From the NCBI GenBank assembly GCA_965153355.1, contig OZ231126.1:102734001-102798000 (forward strand): 64,000 nucleotides of DNA, written 5' to 3'. The position numbers and the translations under genes are program-made. Shown here piece after piece: positions 50,544 through 63,712 of this stretch (position 1 is its first letter; each line of letters opens with the position of its first letter). This DNA comes from Flaccisagitta enflata. Its lineage: Eukaryota; Chaetognatha; Sagittoidea; Aphragmophora. The notes beneath the pieces are model-generated. The model was given only the letters and a program-made list of their open reading frames with translations, was not told the origin of the DNA and did no database searches.

Positions 50544-51656
50544 GTTTGTCTCTTTTATTCTACCCCCGCCTGTCTCTTTTATTCTACCCCCACCTAGCTC
50601 GTCAGGCAGGCGTGTATAATGTTGAGTATTCCCCCCTCTGGTGGGGAGGGGGGAATGAAATCAAATGGTTTGGAGATGGGGAAGAAAATCAAAAGCTTGA
50701 AAAAAAGAAAAAAAAATTTTTTAAGATTTAACATTTTTGGCAGTACCAAAAGGTAAAATATAATTACTAAAACACAATTTAACACTACTTTAACCTAAGA
50801 TATACTGTTATATAGCTTTGAGGGTAAAAAAAATCAAAGATTTTGTAACGCGACATGTCGGGTCGCGGAGAAGAAAATCAAATGCAGGGGGGGGAAAAAT
50901 TAAATGCCACTCAGTTTTATACACCCCTTTCATCAGGGCAGCGATTTTGGAAGGTTTTTCTAATACGATACAGATCTTTTGTTTTTTTCGGGTTTTCTCG
51001 CTTTAATTCGAGTAGATTCGGGTTAAAAAGCAAAAAACCCAGCCCTCACCTAGCCCTAACGCTGGCCCTAACCTTAACACCACCCCCAATCCCAACCTTA
51101 ACCCTCCCCCTAACCCTAAATAAAAACCTGCTTAGAAAGTCAGTAAAACAAAAGACCTCACCAAATTCGAAAACAGTTCCGCGATTTTTTATTACAGCGA
51201 CAAATTATGAACACGGAGGAATCAAAGGATTTGAAAATGGGGAAGGAAAATGATGGATATGAAAAACAAAGAAGCAAATCGACGGAGGTTTTACACTTGA
51301 TAGTACTAAATGAAGAAATGGACGTATGTGCGTACAGACTGCCGGGTATATGGACGGACAGACATAGACGTATGGGAGGATGGAAAAAAGGACGGATGGA
51401 GTGGGATAATGATTTGCGCCTTGCTTTTTAACATGGCCAAGTTATGGCCAATGAGTGCTCCTTGCAGATAGAATTTCTGAATGGACATTTTTGAATGAAT
51501 GAATGAATGAATGAATGAATGAAAAACAGAATGAAAATGAATGTTGTATGGAAGGAAAGGTGATAGGAATGAAGAAAGAAGTCAGAATCTGCCATTATGT
51601 GCATTTCAAACGTTTGCATGACCAACTGACAGACTGACTGACCGACCAATCAATCC

Positions 51657-52265
51657 ACCGTGGCTAAAAACCACCCCCGATGCAGAATGGAGACCGACCA
51701 ACCCCTTAACCAACCTAAACCACCATCACTGTGGCTAAAAACCACCCCCAACGCAGAACGGAGACCGACCAACCCCTTAACCAACCTTAACCACCATCAC
51801 CGTGGCTAAAAACCACCCGAAGCAGAACGGAGACCAGCCCCCTTAACCAACCTAAACCACCATCACCGTGTCTAAAAACCACCCCGGACGCAGAACCAGA
51901 CCCCAACCTTAACCAACCTAAACCACCATCACCGTGGCTAAAAACCACCCCGACGCAGAACGGAGACCAACCACCCCTTAACCAACCTAAACCACCCTCA
52001 CCGTGGCTAAAACCACCCCCAACGCAGACGGAGACCGACCAACCTTAACCAACCTAAACCACCATCACCGTGGCTAAAAACCACCCCGACGCTGAGCGGA
52101 GACCGACCAACCCCTTAACCAACCTAAACCACCATTGCCGTGGCTAAAAACCACCCCCGATGCAGAACGGAGACCGACCAACCCCTTAACCAACCTAAAC
52201 CACCATCACCGTGGCTAAAAACCACCCCCGACACAGAACGGAGATCGACCAACCCCTTAACCAAC
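51657..52265 (+). repeat. 71-bp minisatellite, degenerate copy
   Basis: Same unit as 35834-36465, with many 1-6-bp deletions confined to the central units (51820-52090). Confidence 0.93.
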
Positions 52266-52521
52266 ATACACTCTGGTATCATTCCCAACTTATTTGTTGG
52301 CTGCTCTCTGGTCAACGTCCCTCCCACCAGTTAAGTCATTAAATCTATTAAATAATTAAGTCTTAAATTGTCCCTTAATGCAATCAGACAGCTTCGTTTT
52401 TTTCTCAAGGAAGTTCCTATCATAATTTTCAACTTGTTTTCCTTTATCATATGTGTTTCTTTAGAGAACAATATGCAAATGATTTAAATTGTTTGCTGAG
52501 TTGACCGTAATTCTTTGACTG

Positions 52522-52523
<2 letters not shown>

Positions 52524-52608
<85 letters not shown>
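52524..52608 (+). repeat. (CT)n microsatellite
   Basis: About 80 bp, compared with about 30 bp at 36710-36740 in copy 1. Confidence 0.95.
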
Positions 52609-52609
<1 letters not shown>

Positions 52610-52820
52610 GTGTGCTTGACAAAGAATGAGCATGCTCAGTTTTGAACCAATTTCACATTGCCTATAGCATTATCGGTTTCAGTTCTTGCATTCAATGGAA
52701 TCAGCAAAAGAGTGAAAACAGTGCATCACTGAGACACAAAATTTGGATTCGATCGTATGTTAAGATAGCGTTTCCCTCAGGATATGTGCTTTCATCAAAG
52801 AATTAAAATGATGTAGAAAA

Positions 52821-53368
<548 letters not shown>

Positions 53369-54530
53369 ATTTGCCTCCCTGCATCCACACCGACCAAAAC
53401 TACTACGGCGAGCGTAGTTGTTGCGTTACATTATGAAGACTTTCATAGTCCCACTACATATAATACACGAAGCAGCAGTAAAACGCTTTCCTGAATGGGG
53501 TAACCAAGGTTACGTGACAACAAACAAAAGCATCAATTGACTTGAGCCACAAAAAGATATTTAGGTTTCTGTTCAATCTCATTTTTTTCTGAGAAAGTCA
53601 CCTAATTTGCATATTGCAGTAATGTGTTTTTTTCTTTATTCTGGTTAATGTCAGAATTGCGCACACATCCTCCACCCCTAGTGACATGCCTAACACATTT
53701 CTTGAAGTCTTGAACTAGTCACTATTGTGGTATCTAGCTGACGTTAGCTGACGTTTAAAGAAAACTGCAAAAGTGCTTTTTCCAACATTTGAAAACATTT
53801 CAAATCACTTTGAAGCTTTCCGTGTCATGGCCCAGTGTGCGACCGACTGACCGACCGACCGACCAACAGACATTATCTCTTATAGAAATGCAAGGACGCA
53901 CTTAAAAGGGTAATAAAGTAATAAAGTTTCTCCTAGGTTCTAACACTTCTAAGTCATGATATGTCACATAAATGAGATTTGCCGAATATTCCATGCGATT
54001 TAAGGAAGCGGACGGCATGAGGTTGAAGCGCTTATGTCATGTCTTAAATTGTCATAAGAATGTGAACCGCACCCGCGTTTGACAGTGACTGTACATGACA
54101 ACAGCATTAGATAGTGCTGAAAGTTGTCTCCATGAAGAGGTGGATCAGTATTAATGACATCCTTCAGCGTGCTCCGTCACGTGCCCCATCTGGCGCCACA
54201 CGTTTCCGTAGATCAATTCATTAAAGGCGCCTCCATGAAAACACCAAAGTGCTAAGTTAAGTTAGCGTTTTCAGTTGTCACGTGCCCCGTCTGGCGTTGT
54301 ATCCCGTAGATCAAATGCGCCTCCAAGCAGAAATGGCGAGCTGATTGTCTAGGCCCAAAGATGGTGATTTTAGCTCCATCGCGCGCCCTTCTGGCGCCAC
54401 ACATTTCCGTAGAAGCAGGGACAACGCGGAAAACGCCGATGAATAGGTGTCCCTTTGTTTGGATACAATTATAAATCATGATATTACCAAACATTACATT
54501 ACCTCGTAGAAATAAAATGTAGCAAATGTT

Positions 54531-54534
<4 letters not shown>

Positions 54535-54606
<72 letters not shown>
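54535..54606 (+). repeat. (CT)n microsatellite
   Basis: Pure array adjoining caaacacagaagcacacaca; counterpart of 38530-38617. Confidence 0.95.
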
Positions 54607-54617
<11 letters not shown>

Positions 54618-54649
54618 GAAGCACACACACAAACACACATACTTTTTAG

Positions 54650-54892
54650 CGGGCCTGTATATAGTTCCACATATACCCCCCCCCCACTGGGGGAAAAAAG
54701 GAAAATGAGATGATTTTGGGGAAAAATTTTTGGCAGTACCAAATCTAAAAACTTAAAACTGATTAGTAAAACACAATTCAACACTATTTTAACCCTATTA
54801 ACTCTATTTAATTGCTGTATGGGGAAGATAATCAAAGGCAAGGGGGGGAGGGGGGCAATTAATCAAAGAACATGGAACTATATACACCCCTG
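54650..54892. mobile_element. hAT-type MITE (copy-2 counterpart)
   Basis: Flanked by CTTTTTAG at 54642-54649 and 54893-54900. Nearly identical to 38659-38902, so it inserted before the duplication. Confidence 0.9.
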
Positions 54893-55449
54893 CTTTTTAG
54901 TTGCGGACATGTCCATTGGTCCATCTGTCTGTATCCATCTGTCTGTCTCTGTCTGTTTGTCTGTGTGTCTCCGTCTGTCTGTCTGTCTGTCTCTGTCTGT
55001 CTGTCTCTGTCTGTTTGTCTGTCTGGCTGTTCATTCATCCATTCATTCATTAATTCATTAGATATGGGAAAAGTTATGATTTTTTCATAGTTTTGCTCAA
55101 GATATTAGGAAAATTGTTTGTTCCCTCATTCATTCGTTCATTTATTCATTCATAAAAAAACAACCATTCATTGATATGGTAAAACTTATTTTTTCCATCG
55201 GTCCAGTCTTTATACTAGGAAACTAATCCATTCATATATTCAAACAATAATTCACAAAAGTTCATATTTTTTTCATCAGGAAACTCTTCCGTTATTCATA
55301 CATTTGCTCATTCGTTTCTACATGCATTTATTTATTCATTCATTTATCAGTTGTTGTGCTAAAAGTGTTTATTCTTTCATCGACTTGGTCAGAGTATTAT
55401 GCTCATCTGTTCATTTATTCATTTTCAATGTTTATGTATTTATTGACTC

Positions 55450-56305
55450 TTTTGGGCAGCGGCCCCGGAAGGGCCGATGACCTATGATTCCACATAGGGC
55501 AATTTTCTCCGGTTTCCGTACGTCCCCCCCCCTCCCCCCAAAAACCTCAAAACAAGCCTCCCAGACTGCAAATGAAGCCCTTTTGAACCCAAATCAGGCC
55601 TCTCAGTCACCAAATCAGGCCTTTCAGACCCCAAAACAGACTTTTCTGACCCCATATCAGGCCTCTCAGACCCAAAATAAGGTCTCCCAGACCCTAAATC
55701 ACGCCTTTCAGACCCCAAATCAGGCCTCTCAGACACCAAATCAGGCCTCTCTGACCCCATATCAGGCCTTTCAGACCCAACATGAGGCCTCCCAGACCCT
55801 AAATCAGGCCTCTCAGATCCCAAATCAGGCCTCTCAGACCCCAAATTAAGCATTTCAGACCCCAAATCAAGCATTCCAGACCCTAAATCAGGCCCTTTCA
55901 GACCCCAAATCAGACCGCTGAGACCTCAAATCAGGCCTCTCAGACCCAAATCAGGCCTCTCAGATCCATATCTGGCCTATTAGACCCAAATCAGGCCCCC
56001 CAGACCCATAATCAGGCCTTTTCAGACCCCAAATTAGACCTCTAAGCCCCCAAATCAGTCCCTTTCAGATCCCAAATCACGCCTCTCAGACCCTAAATCA
56101 GACCTTTCAGACCCAAAATCAGGCCTCTCAGTCCCCCCAACCTAGCTATTCAAACCGGAGAAAATTGTCCTATGTGGAATCATAGGTCATCAGCCCCTCC
56201 GGGGCCGCTGCCCCTCTCATCTCATTCCCACATACACTCATTCCAACATACACTAACTTAGGGGCATCGGGTACCGCTGACCATGTAACGCTTTTGCGAC
56301 TATTT
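55450..56305 (+). mobile_element. Family H element H8 with known empty site
   Basis: Absent from copy 1, which reads gactctttttttccttcatt at 44938. Start TTTTGGGCAGCGGCCCCGGAAG. The arm gatgacctatgattccacat, extending to ttctccggttt, is matched inversely at 56155-56200. The core has about 25 units of 'aggcctctcagaccccaaatc'. The tail has CTGCCC...GGGGCA, gggtaccgctgaccatgta and the end CGCTTTTGCGACTATTTT. Flanks GACTCTTTT / GACTATTTT may be a 9-bp target duplication, but GCGACTATTT also ends H6, so insertion inside a T-run is equally possible. Confidence 0.85.
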
Positions 56306-57077
56306 TTCCTTCATTGATTTGTAAACTCGGCCTTAGTATTGTGCACTGTCTGTTCAAATTCGAATAAGTGAACGAGGGAATAAATGAATGGAGGAATTTA
56401 AGTGAAGGAATGGATGAAGGAATAAACGGATGAAGCCCAGAGGCGTAAGAGAGTTGATGCTGCCATGCTTTATACCAGACTTAACATTTTCTCATTAAAT
56501 GAATGAAGGAATAAACAAATAGTTGAAAGAAAAAACGTGTTAGTTTGTCCCAAAATGATGAAAATATCATCTCTTTTATCAACTGATTGGACATGAGCGG
56601 GAGGAGACGTGCGGGCTGGCAGTGCCAATTTCGCGTCATTTACCGATTTTTTTTTGGGGGGGGAGGGGGTCATTCTACCAGGCAATACTGGAGAAGTTGG
56701 ATTTGATGCACACAGCTGCGTATTTAGTCACTTGGCACAGACAACTAAAAATGCTGAGAAAATGAAAAAAATATATAACCAAGCTAAAGCAACCATTCCA
56801 TTTACGTCCGTGCATTTCAGACGTAGATAGTCAACGGAAATCTCAGTATGTATCTATGTATCAGTTTACAAATGAGGAAATTTTTGCGAATTTGAATTGC
56901 AAAGCCAACAAATTTGATGAAAAAGAGTACACTTTTTATATAAGAGCATAATTTTTTTAAGGCTTTTTGTTCTTATTTTTGAGGCTAAATGAAGCCTTCA
57001 ACGTTTTGAATTTGAAATATAAGCTATAGGAAACCTTATAATGTACTATTACTCAATTATACTAATTATATTTCTAT

Positions 57078-57380
57078 TTAGAATTGTTCAGCTAAAGCTT
57101 GCAGCTGTCTAAACCTTTCTTCTGTTAGCTCCATGATTGGAGGTTGCTGAAGCTGTTGGGGAGCTGCTTGAGGGAGATAAGCTTGGTGTAGAGCTGTTGG
57201 CGAAGGTGACCTTCTCACGCCGTTGTGGATGTCGATGTCCCTTAGAGTGATGCTGGGGTTTGGAGAATGGAACAGGAAGTTGTCAGTTTGGTCGTCAATA
57301 TCGATTGGAGAAGCAGGTCGTGGACTTTGAGGAGTGAAGGCAGCGTCAGGAACGTGCAGATGATCACGTTGTCCACTCAT
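57078..57380 (-). CDS. Pro/Gln-rich N-terminal reading frame, truncated
   Basis: Starts MSGQRDHLHVPDAAFTPQSP and ends MELTEERFRQLQALAEQF stop. The last residues and stop come from the edge of duplication copy 2 (57088), so the original frame was longer and has been cut. It resembles the disordered start of a retroelement gag or a transcription-factor-like protein; nothing specific is recognisable. ATG at 57380 follows an in-frame stop. It is moderately GC-rich relative to its right-hand repeat neighbours. Confidence 0.35.
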   Translation of the reverse strand: MSGQRDHLHVPDAAFTPQSPRPASPIDIDDQTDNFLFHSPNPSITLRDIDIHNGVRRSPSPTALHQAYLPQAAPQQLQQPPIMELTEERFRQLQALAEQF

Positions 57381-57561
57381 TTGTACTCAGTTTTGAGTAA
57401 CATGACGGTAATGGCGATATTGCTATGTAGAACACTGTATACATAAGATTGAGAGAATTGGAGCTGAGCTGCATGAGCCGATGAGTGGAAAAACAACGAA
57501 ATGAACGATAAAAACGATGTAGAAGTGAGGAGACGAGTGAGATGTACCCAGGTACCAAATT

Positions 57562-58125
57562 TCAAGTCGCTACTGTTGATAGTTCCAGAGATATCTGCGG
57601 CTGCGTTGGCGGGATGCTGCAGCGGCTCGTCGTCGAGACTGGCGTCAACGGGACGTTGGGAGACACGAAGGGTTGTTGAGTAGGCTCGTATCTCGTGGAT
57701 GAAACGTTGCTGAAGTCGGATACCAGTTGCTGAAGGCAGGGGAGCAGCAGCAGCTCATCGTCATCGAAGCAGCTTCCGGAGACTCTGACGGAGTGTTGGA
57801 GAGTCGCCTGATGTCGAGGGTGTTGCTGAAGATGTGCCCCTTGATCGAAAGAAGTTGACTGTGAACGATTTTGACGGCTGTTGGCTGAAGGAAGCATCTG
57901 CGTTGCTGTTGTTGCCTTGTTGCTGGGATTGAAGAAGTCTGACTGTTGCTGATTTGGTGGGGATGCTGCCGAGGCGTTTGGCGGATGCTGTGGTTGCTGC
58001 AGCGGCTCGTGGTTGTGGCAGGGCGTCGTGAGATCGTGCTGAGGCTCGATGGCGACGTTGTTGGCTCGTAGAAACGGTCCAGCCCAAGTCCATGCGGAAG
58101 TAAAAGCAGGGAAACAACAAAGCAT
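57562..58125 (-). other. Open Gln/Ser/Pro-rich frame, status unclear
   Basis: 187 codons read SAWTWAGPFLRANNVAIEP, then Gln/His/Pro-rich sequence, then RYEPTQQPFVSPNVPLTPVS. Another frame (58120-57761) is also open, as expected of GCAGCAR-rich sequence. Together with the frame at 58480-58259 it forms a CAG/CAA-rich minus-strand region of about 1.5 kb. This could be the leader and gag region of an LTR element or a host gene with low-complexity exons. A possible primer-binding-like tggtgactcccgt lies at about 58605-58617 (minus). Confidence 0.25.
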
Positions 58126-58681
58126 TAATAATGAGTCAAAATGCTGTTGTGGTCTGTTGGTTGAGTGGGGATGTCAGAAGTGTTGTTAAATGACTACAGT
58201 ACTCTTGCTTCCGGCTCACCTGACGTTGCAGATGTTGGTGCCGGCACCGGAGTCCCCCTTATTTGCCAAATCCCACAGGCAAGGACAAATCCAGTTTCGC
58301 CACTGGCAGCTGACCGAAGCCCAGCCTAGCCAGAGGTCTCCTGTTCTTGTTGTTGGAGTAGTTGTTGACAATGCTGTTGCCGTCGATGAGGTGTTGGAGA
58401 CATTGACGACGTCGTGGTTGAAGAGATGAACACAGGGGCACTGTTGCCACAGTCAGTCTTTCTGAGCCAGGAGGGACCAAGGGCTCCCGGTGGTCGTTGT
58501 CTGTGTGGTCTTGTTTTGTGGCTGTGGTCTTTGCAGCTGTTGGAAGGTATCGTCGACGTCGGCGCCTCCGGGGTGATCAGAAGGAAGGTTAATGATGACT
58601 GAGACGGGAGTCACCAATTTGTAGCTGTGACTTCGAAGGGGCTACTTGACTCCAAAGCAGCCAAACGCAAAACACAAGTCT

Positions 58682-58768
58682 TTTCTACATATGTACATAC
58701 GTGTACATATGTACATATGTGTACATAAGTACATATGTGTACATATGTACATATGTGTACATATGTGT
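58682..58768 (+). repeat. (GTACATAT)n tandem
   Basis: Alternating tacatatgtgtacatatgta units, themselves palindromic. Confidence 0.9.
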
Positions 58769-58772
58769 ACAT

Positions 58773-58915
58773 ATTTTAGTCGCGGACACGCGACTCTAGA
58801 TTGTACCATGTTGGTGTGTTGGTATGTCGGTCCGTCGGTACGTTGGTCACATTTTTGATTCGCAAGTGGTTTTTGCATTACCGCGACTGGATTGCCGTGT
58901 ATCCGACCTTGTTTA
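58773..58915 (+). repeat. Repeat family A, compact full copy
   Basis: ttagtcgcggacacgcgact (perfect hairpin GTCGCG-GACA-CGCGAC), ggtccgtcggtacgttggtc, then gattgccgtgtatccgacct and tgtt. The shortest complete member, useful as a reference. Confidence 0.7.
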
Positions 58916-61823
58916 GATAGTGCATGATAATTTCATTCTTTTTAAAGAACTTCGACTGGAGGTGTGGCAAGATCGGTTGAAAGGCCAAATTCGGGATCCC
59001 TTGTTCGATATCAGAACTGTCTACGTTGACCCTTGCCACTGGCGAATCAATGTGATTGGAACGGTTGTAGAGAAATCGCTGGTGGCAAAAATGCATAACC
59101 TAGTCTTTCCCTTGGCTCATGGTAATTTACAGCAAGGCGCTGTTTTTTTTCCATTGATCTTAACCATGTGTGCAATAAAAATGGTCAATTTCTACAGGTC
59201 TGTAAAGGATCAAAGATTTATCTAAACATAGAAAAAATGATGATACCCATAAAGCTCTTCAAAAGATCTTTCATTTGAAATGTTCGTAGGACCACTAACT
59301 CAATCATTATGCACATGAGAGTAAGATTAGCAACACCACTTAATTTTGAAATTGCCCACAATATCTTTACAAGAACACATAAAAATCATAGAAGATATCG
59401 ACCAATAGTGATAAAAATTGAACTGATATTGGTGCAAATATTGGTCAACTATCGTTTAAAATTTCTTCAAAATCAATTATGATCGATAAAGATATTTCCA
59501 AAAAATCTGAGCAACAAATTCGGCCGTTTTATCATGAGGCGGCAGATTAGTAGTTAGCGGTTAATCTGTCATATTTTCTGAAGTAATAAAAAAAAAATAA
59601 TGATTGCTGCATGGAGTCAAATAAAAGATGTTTTTCATGTTTTTATACACTGCATGAATTTCAGGATGGGTTCAATAATCATTCTACCAAAACTTGTGTC
59701 CAGAGCTGTAGAAAATTCGGCCATTATTATTGCACTTATGGTTATGTCTATATCTAATTGAGTAATTGTTTGTTGGTCTGTCTCTTTCTCTGTGATGTGA
59801 GTGCTCCCTTTTAGTCCTACACATGGCAGGAGGTGGGAGTATCATTTCACACTACATTTGTTATGTGGAGAAACAAAGATAATGAAGATGAGCGATTTCA
59901 CTTTTCCAAAATTCCTTCATCTCTTTGGCATTGAAATTATCAATAGATATCATTGGGAAGGAAAATTTTCCTGTGCAGTTTTGTCACAATGGTTGTAAGC
60001 TTGAATGCAGTATAATAGTCTTGTAACTATGCAATGAGAATATTTGTTGATGACAGCCATAATGATAAAAAAAAAGTAAATTTACCCATCTTCAGGCGGT
60101 TCTCTCTCACAAAAACTCAAAAAAGAGGGAGAAAAATCCATCAGGAACATAGCAAAGGAAAATGGAGTTTCTGTGGGCATGATGTCGACTGGCAATTATG
60201 GAAGGGCACTGATATCTGAAAAAGTTGGCCACGCTATAGTTGATCGATTGATCCCAGAGGTATGAAACTCCAGGTTGATGGCAAATGCTGTAGCTTACTC
60301 GCCAGATACGGTAAAAAGTTTTACCACAATTACGGGATTAGGAGAGTATTGACCCATTTTGATACACAGTGGAGCACAGCTAGAGCACACTTGCCAATAA
60401 GGCATATACCATGCAGTCCCATGAAAGATTTTCTACTATCTAGAACAAAAGTTTGTCGGCAAGGTTAGAAATAGGTTCTATATCTATCAAATCAGTCAGA
60501 AAACATGTGAGACTTTCTTTGTGTCTTGTGGACATCAATATATTCCAATCATTGCATTGATATGCTATTGTAGAGGTATTATGAAGAAGAAGGGCACCAT
60601 CTCCCGTCACAACTGGAGAGCCAATTTTTTTGAGCCCATGCTCACTTGTGTGTGTCCCCTTCTCTGTAACTGTCTCCATAAAAGTATTTGACGAGACACC
60701 AGGTTTGGACGGAGAAGGTCATGACATGACTACCCTTTGGCATCATATAAATGGCAAGACAAATCCTAAAATGACTGAAAATTTTTGTTTTCCTCGTGTA
60801 TTAACTGATAGGATATGAGATGTAACTTTACTGCCATTTTGCACTGAGAGTAGCAATATTGTTTTACCTGTCATTTTTGAACGAATTGAGATAGAATAAC
60901 GCGGTTGGTGGCATTAGCTTAGAAATTTGATGTAGTTTCAAGATATCAGCAATCTTTATGTGAGTTTCTTGTTTGAAGCAGAGATATTACCCATAATGCT
61001 TGCCAACAAACATATATTCTAGATAGTAGTCAAATAAAGAAAGGAGCTTTTAATGTAGGGCCCTTTAAGAACCCTGCTTGAATTTGAGTAACCTGAATTC
61101 CAATGTCACAACAAAAACATCTTTCAATGCTTTTAATGTAGGGCCCTTTAAGAACCCTTTCATTAATGAGAATAAAGTCAGTCTCATTTTAGTTTCCCTT
61201 TGATTATTTCGTGTTTTGCGAACACAGTATAATTGCTTTTGTTTGTAACATTTCATAACAAAATAACCTGAAAAGTAATAATGATAATCAAGTTCTGAAA
61301 AAAAAGATTTGGAAACATATCAAAAATATAAAAAATAATTTGAGCTTGTTTTAGAAAATTCAAGAAAAAAACCAATTTTGAAACATCTTTCATGAACAAC
61401 GTGCAAGAAATGGGATTGTTAATGAAAATTTGGCAAGATTATTTGCTTTCTGTTTACAAATTGTATTCAAGATACCAATTCAACGCATTGATAAAGGAAG
61501 ACTTAAAAACTACTTCAAATCATCTTTTATTTGAGCCCAATCTGGCATCAGTCGCTCAAATTAGAAATGAGAATGATTCAAAGATAAACAGTCCATCTGA
61601 TGAATTGGGCCAAATTAATCAAATTGCCCAATTACAAAGTTGGCTTTGTGGTACTTTAAGTGCTAAAAAGAATCCAATTTTTCTTTAAAAGTTCTATGAC
61701 TTTCACATTATAAAATGTATTTTCAGTATCTTTCAGGAGTTTTTTTTCAAAACTTGATCATTATTTTTACTTCTTTTATCATCACACAAAAACAATCATA
61801 CTGTAACTGATAAATGTGAACTA
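58916..61823. other. No gene assigned; one direct repeat
   Basis: AT-rich DNA with short frames (58920-59225, 60034-60219, 60262-60468, 61392-61688 plus) that lack convincing splice borders or domains. cttttaatgtagggcccttt-aagaaccct occurs at 61049-61077 and again at 61131-61159. Transposase-like scraps near 60130-60190 and 60360-60420 are too weak to call. Confidence 0.45.
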
Positions 61824-62779
61824 TGGTGCGCCGCATTTAAAACAGGACAGTTTGTATCAATAGCATTTTATTGTACAAAAATGGATTGTTCAAATCAAAT
61901 ATGGATGAATACATTGCTCATGTGCTTGTAGTTGATGAATCCACCTTTGGCTTGAATGAAAAGCTCCATAGAACATGGCATCGAGGCTAATGAATTGGCA
62001 AGGTAGTCGATGGTGAGGCGGCACCAAACTGTAAAAGTAACTATAGCAAAGGACACTTTGTAATGCTTGTTTCTGCTTAACTATTGGCCTGAGACACAAA
62101 AAAATTCATGATCGTTAGAAAGCCCTGCAAAAAATCTTCCAATTGCAATGTTGCTGGTCATTGTAGCTTTATTCGTTTAGAAATGGCATAGGTTTGAAGA
62201 AAAAAGTCACTGATTGAAAAAAGTGATCATTTCAAATTTTTCCAACAAGAAATTTAAGTGTTACTATTTTTGTCAATAATGAAGCTTTGGATTGGCTTTG
62301 ATACTCGATATCCATGGGCAAATTAAAGAGCTTCGAATTCTCTTTAAAATGACGCCAAGAACAAATATCTAACTCAATGGGTTTGATTTTTATGTTAATA
62401 TGAAGATAACCCCTTAAAATCCTAATGCCATTTCTAAACTGTTAGAGTTAAGGCATCCAGAAAGGTCTCATTTGAAAGATTTTTCACAGAGCTTCAAAAT
62501 GGCCATAGATTTTGCTATGATTTTCTCATTGCATGGATGTAAAACACTGTGGTTCGCTCTTTGTTTTTGCCATAGTTAGTTTTTTCCCATTCCGTTTTCT
62601 AAAGCTTCTCTTCAGAGCAACACTGCGTCCAAACAAATCAACCGATTGAAGCACAGTTTGCATCAAACGCTTCATCTTTCTAAGAGCTTCAAATTGGTCA
62701 CCGATAAAGATATGATTCTATCATTTTGAGCCGAAAAATGTAGGAGAATGTTCCGTCCTGTTTTTTATGCGCCGCACTG
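61824..62779 (-). mobile_element. Decayed Tc1/mariner-like element
   Basis: TA at 61822-61823 and 62780-62781. The termini tggtgcgccgcatttaaaac and, inverted, cagtgcggcgcataaaaaac agree at about 21 of 27 positions. On the minus strand, about 62030-61905 reads WCRLTIDYLANSLASMPCSM and ELFIQAKGGFINY. This matches the C-terminal SMPRR...IxAKGGxTxY motif of Tc1-like transposases. The rest of the minus strand carries only scattered in-frame scraps with many stops, and no catalytic DDE set could be read. 956 bp suggests an internally shortened copy. Confidence 0.8.
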
Positions 62780-62781
62780 TA

Positions 62782-63514
62782 AATCTGTCAGGATCCTCGC
62801 ACTGCATTTAACTGCCTGTATCTATTTATCAAGTTTCAAACCCGTTTCCATATCTGAGATTTTTGATTTCATGTTCTGACTTCATACAGATTTTCGTTTT
62901 AGCTCAAATGTTGCCACGTCAAAACTGGATTGGTATCCATGATGATATGGCACTACGGTTAAATGCCAATTGATTCAGAAGACCTCACTTTAAACTAGTT
63001 CGGACATGACCAGACCATACGCCAGTGGTTGGGCGGAGTTAATACACATGAGATAACGGGAGTAACGGATGTTGTACATTCTTGCGGAAATGTAGATGAC
63101 AGCTTACTTTTAATGAAAAAGAGATTGGGCTTACCATGGTTTTGAGGGGTTCATAGACGCAAAATGAATGTGCTCAGGAGTTCCTATATTACTGCCCAGG
63201 AATAGTTCTGATCGTAAAACAGACTTTCAGCCGTGTAAATGGGTCAATGACATCATAAAATGGGTGAGAAAAATGTCTAATTAGTGAATTTTGCGTTACA
63301 ACTTTGGTGATGACATGGACTCTCGGATTATTTTTCTTGTATAGCATCCATACTTTTACTTCATATTTTTATTTGGACCTGCTGTTTAAATACCCAAGTA
63401 CTAGTGCAAGCGCTCTCATGGCTCAGTTTTAATGCATGGCAACATAATTGTACTGAATCAGTTACCATGATGGGTTACTTATTAGAAATTAATTGTTTGC
63501 ATTTATTTTCTTAG
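62782..63514. other. No gene recognised; likely intron
   Basis: AT-rich DNA leading to the acceptor tttattttcttag at 63502-63514. It is probably intron sequence of the gene that owns the exon at 63515. Confidence 0.4.
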
Positions 63515-63712
63515 GAGGAAAAACAAAACGTGCGACACATGCTGAAACTGTGCCGTATGGTGGCTTATCTAATGGAACTGACTGAGCCAACAGCTGAGGA
63601 TAAAAGAAATTTTGTCAAAGTAAATGCATGTTTAGGTGTCTTCATGGCTTTACACTTCACTGGTCAAGAGAATAGCCACTACTTCCACCAGACCACGGCC
63701 CACGCTGATGAG
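63515..63712 (+). CDS. Internal coding exon of an unidentified gene
   Basis: The pyrimidine-rich acceptor tttattttcttag is followed by exactly 198 bp (66 codons, phase 0 at both ends) ending GATGAG|GTATGG. The peptide runs EEKQNVRHMLKLCRMVAYLM, ELTEPTAEDKRNFVKVNACL, GVFMALHFTGQENSHYFHQT, TAHADE. Codon use looks coding (mixed third positions, richer in GC than its flanks), and the frame is free of stops on into the intron only as far as 63742. It looks like a helical segment of a conserved intracellular protein, but I cannot name the family. No partner exon was identified in the upstream 700 bp; the rest of the gene probably continues past the window. Confidence 0.65.

Noticed and set aside
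55482-55874. 130-codon minus-strand frame (GSERPDLGSERPD repeats)
   Set aside because: Translation of the H8 minisatellite core.
60034-60470. Possible transposase scraps (SIRNIAKENGVSVG; TQWSTARAHLP)
   Set aside because: They resemble a helix-turn-helix and a QDGARAHT motif, but lie in different frames, lack catalytic residues and have no terminal repeats around them.
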